The translations under genes and the position numbers were made by a program. The notes below the pieces were generated by a model. That model did no database searches. It saw nothing but the letters and a program-made list of their open reading frames with translations, and was not told the DNA's origin. DNA of 23,521 nucleotides from Nitrospirota bacterium (lineage in GTDB: Bacteria; Nitrospirota; 9FT-COMBO-42-15; HDB-SIOI813), in contig JACRGZ010000053.1 of assembly GCA_016234155.1 (NCBI GenBank), forward strand, positions 1-23,521, given 5' to 3'. Positions 15,357 to 21,257 of this stretch are shown one piece after another (the stretch's first letter is position 1; every line of letters starts with the position of its first letter).

Positions 15357-15526
15357 CTCAATTACCTCCTTAAAATCACTCTAACATCTGATACCCTAAA
15401 AATCAAGTGGCAACAGGAATTTCGCTTGTGGTTCTCCTATTCATACTGGAAAGATAAAACGCCTTGTGTCATAATACCTCAGTAAGGGGGTGAACTATAC
15501 GGTATCTTGAACATATAGGAATTTCC

Positions 15527-15624
15527 TTTTTTGACAGGATATACAGGATGGACATGATAAATAAGAAAGTAAATATAAAATATAATAAAAAATCTTGTAA
15601 ATCCAGTTAATCCTGTCAAAAAGT
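15527..15624. repeat. Inverted repeat of the TTTTTGACAGGAT type
   Basis: The 299-bp gap between divergent def and udp holds this element. TTTTTGACAGGAT (left, from about 15528) pairs with ATCCTGTCAAAAA (right, ending about 15622), and a second imperfect block CAGGAT/ATCCAG extends it; the interior is AT-rich. From general knowledge the motif is widespread in environmental bacterial genomes. TTGACA at 15531-15536 with CATGAT 16 bases on could act as an outward promoter for udp. A small CCGCC/GGCGG hairpin follows at about 15627-15639. No gene is seen in the gap. Confidence 0.65.
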
Positions 15625-15673
15625 CCCGCCGAAGGCGGTTAAGTTCACATCGTCATTGAGGTTGGAGCTGCAC

Positions 15674-16441
15674 ATGCCGGTTTATCACCTTAAGTTATCA
15701 AAGAAGGGTATAAAAGGGGCAAAGATTGCATTACTCCCTGGTGACCCTGCACGTGTGCCTGTTATAGCATCTTCTATTAACAAGGCTGAGGCAGCAGAGA
15801 TTGCATGGAACAGGGAATTCAGGACATGGGGTTCAAAAATCGGGAGGCATCCTGTAGTAGTAACCTCTACAGGTATAGGCGGGCCTTCCACCTCAATCGT
15901 CGTGGAAGAGCTGGCATTACTCGGGATAGAGACATTTATCCGCGTAGGGACGACAGGCGCCATTCAACCCTCTATCAGGGCCGGCGATGTGGTTATCACC
16001 ACCGCATCAGTCAGGATAGACGGCGCCTCGGAACATTTTGCCCCTCTGGCATATCCTGCCGTGTCTGATTACTATGTATTAAATGCCCTTGTAGAGGCCG
16101 CATCTTCGATGAAGATACCCTGCCATATAGGTATTACAGCATCTTCCGCCACATTCTATCAGGGTCAGGAGCGGACAGATACCTTTTCCGGATATGTAAT
16201 ACGGGATCTTTCCGGTAGCAAGAAAGAGTGGGAACGCCTCGGTGTGTTAAACTATGAGATGGAGTCAGCCACTCTACTTACGATGTGTAATGCAATGGGG
16301 CTCAGGGCAGGCTGTATTACCGGTGTGATCAGTGAGAGGTCAAAGAAAGAAAAGATTATAGAAACGATGATCAGGACTGCGGAAGGCAATGCTATTTCTG
16401 TAGCTGTAGAAGCTGTAAAGCGGCTGCTCTCAATTTTCTAA
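15674..16441 (+). CDS. udp: Uridine phosphorylase
   Basis: Phosphorolyses uridine to uracil and ribose-1-phosphate in the pyrimidine salvage pathway. It is 255 aa, against 253 in E. coli. The motifs are ALLPGDPARV (phosphate-binding), STGIGGPSTSIVVEELA, FIRVGTTGAIQPSIRAGDV, TASSATFYQGQERTDT (uracil-specific QGQER region) and LNYEMESATLLTMC. The Gln and Arg of the QGQER segment distinguish uridine phosphorylase from purine phosphorylases of the same fold. The frame opens at a TTG at 15656, but the ATG at 15674 has GGAG seven bases upstream. It stands alone, divergent from def and convergent with the ferritin gene. Confidence 0.94.
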   Translation: MPVYHLKLSKKGIKGAKIALLPGDPARVPVIASSINKAEAAEIAWNREFRTWGSKIGRHPVVVTSTGIGGPSTSIVVEELALLGIETFIRVGTTGAIQPSIRAGDVVITTASVRIDGASEHFAPLAYPAVSDYYVLNALVEAASSMKIPCHIGITASSATFYQGQERTDTFSGYVIRDLSGSKKEWERLGVLNYEMESATLLTMCNAMGLRAGCITGVISERSKKEKIIETMIRTAEGNAISVAVEAVKRLLSIF

Positions 16442-16473
16442 TGCTGCTGACATTATGGGTGTAATTCCTGGAA

Positions 16474-16610
16474 GGTGGGCAATGCCCACCCTACGGCTGT
16501 CCTGGACACAATAGGCCGATGTAGCGTGGGGGTTTATCCCCCACTATTATAGCAATGAGTGATGAGTGTTGAGCAATGAGTGATGGTTTTACTCATTGCT
16601 CATTGCCCAT
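16474..16610. repeat. Three adjacent hairpins/short repeats between convergent genes
   Basis: GGTGGGC/GCCCACC (16474-16480/16484-16490) is a 7-bp stem with a 3-base loop. GTGGGGG/CCCCCAC (16526-16532/16538-16544) has a 5-base loop and is followed by TATTAT. AGCAATGAG/CTCATTGCT (16572-16580/16592-16600) lies within a run of GCAATGAG-type units. The first two may serve as terminators for udp and ferritin. The third is the same unit that forms the end of trmI near 6749. Confidence 0.6.
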
Positions 16611-16620
16611 TGCTAATTGC

Positions 16621-17043
16621 CTACTTCTTAATGCCCAGCGTAGTCTCCCATATATCAGCATGACGCTCTTCATCAGAGAGTATCCCTTCCATCATAAGCC
16701 TGCTTGTGGGGTCGCCGAGCTCATCAAAGAGTTTTATATGGGCCTTATATTGTGCTATTGCCATATTCTCACCGTCAAGGTCGTCCCGCATCATCTTTGC
16801 CAGATCACCGCCCTTTTTAATCTCAGCCGGGGTAGTAGTCGGGTCACCCCCTAAGTAATTAATCCTTTCTGCAATCATCTCCATATGTTTCATCTCATCA
16901 CGCGATATCTTCTCAAATAGTTCAAGGACGGCAGGGCTGTCGAATCCCTCCCCTGTCCAGTGGTGGTGCAAGTATTGAAACGTTGCTGCAATCTCTAAGG
17001 CAAGGTCTTTATTAAGCGCATCTATAATCTTTTTTGTACTCAT
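16621..17043 (-). CDS. Bacterioferritin-like iron storage protein
   Basis: A 140-aa four-helix ferritin-like protein. The di-iron ligands are readable: Glu17 (LALEIAATFQYLHHH), Glu50 and His53 (SRDEMKHMEM), Glu92 (GENMAIAQYKAH), and Glu125 with His128 (DEERHADIWE). Met51 sits where bacterioferritin Met52 binds heme, which favours a Bfr-type protein, though it is about 18 aa shorter than classical Bfr. It would oxidise and store Fe2+. The frame extends upstream to 17160, but AGGAGGTGG in front of the ATG at 17043 fixes the start. It has its own promoter and lies downstream of the iron regulator and feoB. Confidence 0.87.
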   Translation of the reverse strand: MSTKKIIDALNKDLALEIAATFQYLHHHWTGEGFDSPAVLELFEKISRDEMKHMEMIAERINYLGGDPTTTPAEIKKGGDLAKMMRDDLDGENMAIAQYKAHIKLFDELGDPTSRLMMEGILSDEERHADIWETTLGIKK

Positions 17044-17058
17044 AAGAGCCACCTCCTT

Positions 17059-17100
17059 GTTAATAGACTTATTATTAACTATATCAACTACCCATGTCAA
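17059..17100 (-). promoter_or_regulatory. Ferritin gene promoter with overlapping palindromic operator candidate
   Basis: On the minus strand, a perfect TTGACA (17100-17095), an 18-base spacer and AATAAT (17076-17071). Across the -10 and predicted start lies GTTAATA/TATTAAC (17059-17065/17073-17079), a perfect 7-bp inverted repeat with a 7-base spacer. An iron-dependent regulator is a natural candidate to bind it. Confidence 0.55.
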
Positions 17101-17118
17101 TAAAATATAAGGAAAAAT

Positions 17119-17236
17119 CAAATGCCAAAACCCAAAGGTCAAATAAGGTTCAAAGTTCAAATTTCAAATACCAGAGACATTTGAACTTTGTCATTTGAAC
17201 TTTATTTGGCATTTGAACTTTGTCATTTGAAATTAT
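17119..17236. repeat. AT-rich TTTGAACTTTG repeat element
   Basis: A 22-bp unit occurs twice in direct orientation (17178-17199 and 17210-17231). CAAAGTTCAAAT (17151-17162) pairs perfectly with ATTTGAACTTTG (17179-17190). AAATGCCAAA near 17120 pairs with TTTGGCATTT near 17205. The whole can fold as a long hairpin between the DtxR gene and the ferritin promoter. It is not a CRISPR: the spacing is irregular and units occur in both orientations. Confidence 0.75.
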
Positions 17237-17257
17237 CTGCTATATTTCCTATTACTT

Positions 17258-17947
17258 CTACTCTGGCATAATCTTCTTTACACATATCTCCTTTGCCAGT
17301 TCTCTGTCTAAGGCAAGCTCCGTCTCCCCTGTCTTTACGACATAAGTGGGCTGTTTCTGGTGCAGACGCACGATACTCCCTGGAATAATACCGAGAGAGC
17401 TGAGGCGGTCCAGTCTGGCATGGTACTTTGATGATATAAATACTATCCTGGCATCCTCTCCTACCTGAAGCTCTGTCAGTGGAACTACAAGCGGTTTCAT
17501 CTCAAGTGAAAACTTTCTGCAGCATTCACCCCTGGGTATAACCTTCCTATGCGGACATGTCGGGGGATGTCCGAGGAATGTGCATATGCTGTCCACCACG
17601 ACCTCGCTTAGGACATGGGTATGCTCCAGCTCACAGGCAGGATCTTCTATCTGCTTTTCCTCTATCTCAAAGACCTCAAACAGCAGCCGTTCGGCAAGTC
17701 TGTGTCTCCTGATTATACGTTCAGCCCTCTTTTCTCCCTTTTCACTGAATGAAATTTTGCCATGATCCGAAGAGATCAGCCCTGATGCCTCGATAACATT
17801 TATGATATGTCCTGCCTGCGGGTCTTCTGATCTTTTTTTCACATTATCTATGGTGGCATCTCCCTCTTCCCGTAACATCCAGATAAGTTCAAGGAGTTCG
17901 TCTATCCTGTCCTCTTCAAACTGCGCCTTTGATCTCTGGTAGTCCAT
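17258..17947 (-). CDS. DtxR/MntR-family metal-dependent regulator with C-terminal FeoA-like domain
   Basis: A 229-aa iron or manganese-sensing repressor. An N-terminal winged helix (about 8-70) is followed by the dimerisation and metal-binding domain with RHRLAERLLFEVF, the ELEHTHVLSEVVVDSI segment and LGHPPTCPHRKVIPRGECC. A C-terminal SH3/FeoA-like domain (about 152-227) includes PLTELQVGEDARIVFI and LSSLGIIPGSIVRL. No separate feoA gene is seen, so this domain may stand in for it, which is inference. It lies 42 bp after feoB on the same strand, with AGGAGGT before the ATG. It likely controls feoB and ferritin. An Mn-responsive role is a possible alternative. Confidence 0.9.
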   Translation of the reverse strand: MDYQRSKAQFEEDRIDELLELIWMLREEGDATIDNVKKRSEDPQAGHIINVIEASGLISSDHGKISFSEKGEKRAERIIRRHRLAERLLFEVFEIEEKQIEDPACELEHTHVLSEVVVDSICTFLGHPPTCPHRKVIPRGECCRKFSLEMKPLVVPLTELQVGEDARIVFISSKYHARLDRLSSLGIIPGSIVRLHQKQPTYVVKTGETELALDRELAKEICVKKIMPE

Positions 17948-17989
17948 ATCACCTCCTAAATAGGGGTCAAGGGGTCGCCCCCTTTATTA

Positions 17990-19957
17990 TTATAGTTCAA
18001 CACCGAGCATATTAAGTATATAATTTAGCACTCCCCCTACGAGGAATGCAAAGGGAAAGATAAATGCCACCATACCGATAGCAGTTGCAAACCCCCGCTC
18101 TTTTACCATCACAAGGAGGTTTGCCACACACGGAACAAAGAGTGTTATAGTGACAAGGCTGACCACAACCTGGTTCGGGTTCAACTGTCCGGCCTCGGCA
18201 AGGGCAAAAAGTCCTGCCGCCCCGTAATCTCTGCGAAGAAATCCCACCAGGAATGCCCCGGTCGCCTTTTGAGGGAGTCCTAAAAAGCCTACAACTACAG
18301 GGGACGCCACCTTCTCAATAATATTAAGCATGCCGATCTTGTCAAGGGTAAATAATATCAATGTGCCCACAATGAAAAGGGGGACCGCCTCCTTTAAATA
18401 CCACTCTATCCTTGATAATGTTTTAAATACAATGTTAGACAGCACCGGCACCCTGAGGGGGGGGATATCAAAGACAAAGTCAGAACTCTCTCCCTTTATT
18501 ACCTTTGACGCCAGAAATCCTACCAAAAAGATTACAAGTATGACAATGGATACCCAGAGCAGGGTTGCAGTAAAGGAGACACCGCCAAGCATTCCCAGGA
18601 TTACCCCAAGTTGGGCAGAGCAGGGGACACCGAGGGCCAGCAGAAGCGTCACCACTATCTTCTCTTTTCTTGTCTCCATTACCCTTGCCGTGAGTGTAGC
18701 CATTGTGTCACACCCCAGTCCGAGCACCATAGGGAGGACCGCCTTCCCATGTAAACCCATCAGCTTGAATATCTTATGCACCATTATGGCAAGTCTTGGG
18801 AGGTATCCTGAGTCCTCGAGGATACCGAAGGCTATAAAGAATGTACCGACCACAGGGAGGATTATGGCCATGGAATATGTAAGCGCCATGGTGATGATTC
18901 CATATTCACCGACCAGTAAGTCCCGGAAAAACGAGTCCGGAATAAACACAACTGTCAGGAATTTCATGAATGGGTTTATGTAGTTGCCAAACAGTCCATT
19001 TTCAAGGAGGCCAACAAGGGTTTGGGCGCCAAAAACCCCTACAAATTCATACATGAGGAACAGAACTATTAGGAGTACAGGTATACCCCATACCGGATGC
19101 ATTGCCCATCTGCCAAGATTGACAGATATGGTATTCCCACCTTTTTGATATTTAGAAAATACCTCGTCTGTAACCTTCCCAGACCTCTTTAATCTCGTAT
19201 GGTTTATTACATACCCGAGCGGCTCATAGAACTTACCCTGTACATCCTGGCAGATCAGTTCAATCTTGTTAATTTCTGAAGGAGTGAGATGGTCTTTAAG
19301 CCAGGGTTTGAGGCTCTCATCCCCGGCAAGGAGCATCAGGGCAATTGAACGCCTTGATATCCTGGAATCAGGCAGGAGACTTTCCAATCTTTCTACACCA
19401 TCTTCTATTAAGCTACCGTAGCTTATGGATAATGAAGAGTATCTCTTCTCAGAAAGAGATTCGCGCAGCTCTTTGATCCCCTTTTTCTCAACACCTACAG
19501 TAGGTATAACAGTAGTGCCTATAGCAGCAGCCAGTTTTTCCGTATTTACGCCGATACCGCGGCTGTGCGCCTCATCCCACATATTGAGGACAACTATAAA
19601 AGGGAGCCCCATCTCGGCAAGCTGCATAGTTATCTGGAGGCCGCGGTTAAGGTTCTTTGCATCTACTACCTGCACTACAAGCCTGACAGATTCCTTTAAG
19701 AGGATGTCCCTCGTTACCACCTCATCCTCCGACATAGGGATAAGGGTATTAACACCCGGCGTATCGAACACCTGGACATCTTTACCGCCGAGTTTATATG
19801 ACCCTGTTGTAACAGTTACCGTAGTGCCGGGATAGTTTGATACCGTTGCATACCTCCCCGTAAGCAGGGCAAAGATAACACTCTTGCCGACGTTAGGGTT
19901 GCCGACAATGGCGATCTTTTCCCCTGGCTTTACAACCGCTGAATCATGATTGTGCAT
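17990..19957 (-). CDS. feoB: Ferrous iron transporter FeoB
   Basis: A 655-aa inner-membrane Fe2+ transporter. The N-terminal G domain has G1 GNPNVGKS (19-26), switch I YPGTT, G3 DTPG (65-68) and a G4-type NMWDEA. A helical region follows, then a membrane domain with Gate motifs such as GLGCDTMATLTARVMETRKE with GVPCSAQLG, and later VTLFVPCVANL-like sequence near the C-terminus. The Cys residues in the Gate motifs are the proposed metal path. AAGGAG lies about 10 bases before the ATG. It leads the iron block, with a promoter and a Fur-box-like palindrome just upstream. The length is at the short end of the family, and no C-terminal FeoC-like extension is present. Confidence 0.95.
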   Translation of the reverse strand: MHNHDSAVVKPGEKIAIVGNPNVGKSVIFALLTGRYATVSNYPGTTVTVTTGSYKLGGKDVQVFDTPGVNTLIPMSEDEVVTRDILLKESVRLVVQVVDAKNLNRGLQITMQLAEMGLPFIVVLNMWDEAHSRGIGVNTEKLAAAIGTTVIPTVGVEKKGIKELRESLSEKRYSSLSISYGSLIEDGVERLESLLPDSRISRRSIALMLLAGDESLKPWLKDHLTPSEINKIELICQDVQGKFYEPLGYVINHTRLKRSGKVTDEVFSKYQKGGNTISVNLGRWAMHPVWGIPVLLIVLFLMYEFVGVFGAQTLVGLLENGLFGNYINPFMKFLTVVFIPDSFFRDLLVGEYGIITMALTYSMAIILPVVGTFFIAFGILEDSGYLPRLAIMVHKIFKLMGLHGKAVLPMVLGLGCDTMATLTARVMETRKEKIVVTLLLALGVPCSAQLGVILGMLGGVSFTATLLWVSIVILVIFLVGFLASKVIKGESSDFVFDIPPLRVPVLSNIVFKTLSRIEWYLKEAVPLFIVGTLILFTLDKIGMLNIIEKVASPVVVGFLGLPQKATGAFLVGFLRRDYGAAGLFALAEAGQLNPNQVVVSLVTITLFVPCVANLLVMVKERGFATAIGMVAFIFPFAFLVGGVLNYILNMLGVEL

Positions 19958-19976
19958 GTATACGCCATCTCCTTTT

Positions 19977-20036
19977 TGATACTGGTTATCACTTTCAGTG
20001 TCATTGCAATATATATTATATCAGAGTTGAAGTCAA
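19977..20036 (-). promoter_or_regulatory. feoB promoter with Fur-box-like operator
   Basis: On the minus strand, TTGACT (20036-20031), a 17-base spacer and TATATT (20013-20008). In the leader, 19977-19991 reads TGATAACCAGTATCA on the coding strand, matching 12 of 14 specified bases of the 7-1-7 Fur consensus TGATAATNATTATCA. An adjoining palindrome CACTTTCAGTG occupies 19990-20000. Binding at this position would block early elongation or initiation. Confidence 0.6.
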
Positions 20037-20125
20037 TACGTCAGATCAGTGATTCAGATTATTTACTTATTTAACTGGTGACATTTCCCCCTTTTTTTGC
20101 TAAATTCGTAACTACATCTCAATTT

Positions 20126-20270
20126 TGATGGACTCGTAAAAAGTCATCAAGCCTGTCATTGCGAGCGAAGCGAAGCAATCTCGGCATTTGTAACTCATTG
20201 ATTTATCGAGATTGCTTCGGGGCTTCGCCCCTCACAATGACATGCCGAAACACTTTTTACGAGTTCGTCA
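20126..20270. mobile_element. MITE-like element with 19-bp terminal inverted repeats
   Basis: The left end (20126-20144) and right end (20252-20270) are inverted copies matching at 17 of 19 positions, with core ACTCGTAAAAAGT. The interior is a long imperfect palindrome of the well-known TGTCATTGCGAGCGAAG type (from 20154), pairing with GAGATTGCTTCG and CACAATGACA (20208-20242). No ORF is present. A clear target duplication is not visible. It is not the same family as the element at 3832-3979. Confidence 0.7.
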
Positions 20271-20464
20271 ATAAATGAAGCATCCAGAAATGTTACTTTC
20301 AAAAATGCGAGACTGCTTCATTTTTGATTGAGATTGCAACATTTGCCAGAGATTCTGGAAAGTCGTACATCAATGTGACTCTCAGGATCTTGAGATTTTT
20401 AAGTATCCCTGCTAACATGGTCGGAAATGTATAGGTTATAATAGGCTAATTATCTCAAGGTATC
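20271..20464 (+). other. Rest of the 507-bp feoB-HEPN gap, with a promoter candidate
   Basis: No gene is seen here. AAATGAAGC (20273-20281) and GCTTCATTT (20315-20323) form a 9-bp inverted repeat with a 33-base loop, and CCAGA/TCTGG (20346-20350/20354-20358) is a small palindrome. A perfect TATAAT at 20437-20442 has no good -35 but is well placed for the HEPN gene, giving a leader of about 16 bases with AAGG before the ATG. Confidence 0.4.
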
Positions 20465-20857
20465 ATGACAAAGGATGAAATTATAAATTACTGGGTATCT
20501 TCATCAGATAAAGACCTGAGAGTAATGGCTAGTCTTTTTAAAAATGGTCATTATGGATGGTCGTTGTTTTTGGGACATCTGGTCTTAGAAAAACTTCTAA
20601 AGGCAATTTATGTTAAAAAAGTTGATGTAAATATCCCATATACGCATGACCTTGCAAAGCTTTCAGAGAAAGCAGGATTATTGCTTACTGAAGAACAGAA
20701 AGATCTCATGGATGAAGTCACTACCTTTAATATTAAGGCAAGGTATCCTGACTATAAAGGCAGATTCTATAAAAAGGCAACAAAGAGTTTTGCAGTAGGC
20801 TATATCTCAAAGATAAAGGATTTCAGAAGATGGCTCAAAAAGAGAGTAAAAGAATAA
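20465..20857 (+). CDS. HEPN domain protein (partner of MNT nucleotidyltransferase)
   Basis: A 130-aa all-helical HEPN protein of the COG2250 type. It shows YWVSSSDKDLRVMASLFKNG, HLVLEKLLKAIYV, the THDLAKL segment (60-66) and a C-terminal ARYPDY (92-97). In HEPN/MNT pairs such as HepT/MntA, the HEPN partner is an RNase toxin with an RX4-6H motif. That motif is not visible after ARYPDY here, so activity is uncertain. It overlaps the downstream MNT gene by 28 bp in another frame, a typical paired arrangement. Hand-sampled base composition (about 35-40% G+C) is lower than in the neighbouring genes, which suggests transfer. Confidence 0.85.
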   Translation: MTKDEIINYWVSSSDKDLRVMASLFKNGHYGWSLFLGHLVLEKLLKAIYVKKVDVNIPYTHDLAKLSEKAGLLLTEEQKDLMDEVTTFNIKARYPDYKGRFYKKATKSFAVGYISKIKDFRRWLKKRVKE

Positions 20858-21153
20858 TCTACAATAAGATTAAAGATTATATAAAAATTCTGCAAGAAAA
20901 TGGGATCGAGGTGTGGAGATTATATCTGTTTGGTTCCTGTGCAAAAGATAGATCTACCCCTGATAGCGATATTGACCTTGCGATATTTTTGGATACCGAT
21001 AATGTTGACGGCTTTCTTGAAGATGTAAAGTTAATGCATCTGAGAAGGAAGGTTGATTTAAGAATAGAACCTCATTCATTTGCACGGTCTGATTTTGATG
21101 AAACCAATCCTTTTATTAAGGATATAATTACCACGGGGATAAGGATCATTTAA
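20830..21153 (+). CDS. Minimal nucleotidyltransferase (MNT), antitoxin-like
   Basis: A 107-aa protein of the pol-beta superfamily. GSCAKDRSTPDSDIDLAI carries Gly35-Ser36 and the metal ligands Asp47 and Asp49; KVDLRI supplies the third acidic residue, Asp76. All catalytic residues are intact. In MntA/HepT systems such an enzyme AMPylates and silences the HEPN toxin. AAGGA lies about 10 bases before the ATG, inside the HEPN gene, so translation is probably coupled. It could alternatively modify another target. Confidence 0.88.
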   Translation: MAQKESKRIIYNKIKDYIKILQENGIEVWRLYLFGSCAKDRSTPDSDIDLAIFLDTDNVDGFLEDVKLMHLRRKVDLRIEPHSFARSDFDETNPFIKDIITTGIRII

Positions 21154-21220
21154 TTACTCATTTATGCGCCCCCCCTTCACCGAGGCATTACAAGTTTTAT
21201 TATACGTCAGATATGAGTAG

Positions 21221-21250
21221 CTGACAGAGGCAGCAGCTTCCTGATATAAT
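21221..21250 (+). promoter_or_regulatory. Strong sigma70-type promoter directly before the transglycosylase gene
   Basis: CTGACA (21221-21226), an 18-base spacer and a perfect TATAAT (21245-21250). The predicted start (about 21257) coincides with the ATG at 21258, and no Shine-Dalgarno sequence is present, so a leaderless transcript is predicted. Confidence 0.6.
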
Positions 21251-21257
21251 ATGCGGC

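Noticed and set aside
17044..17160. N-terminal extension of the ferritin ORF to 17160
   Set aside because: The extension crosses the ferritin promoter and part of a repeat. A strong AGGAGGTGG before the ATG at 17043 and the family's normal N-terminus fix the start there.
17119..17236. Possible CRISPR array
   Set aside because: Units are short, occur in both orientations, have irregular 10-base spacing and form hairpins. There are no cas genes.
18330..18983. 217-aa plus-strand ORF
   Set aside because: It is fully antisense to the feoB membrane domain, which is unambiguous. The translation lacks any recognisable motif.
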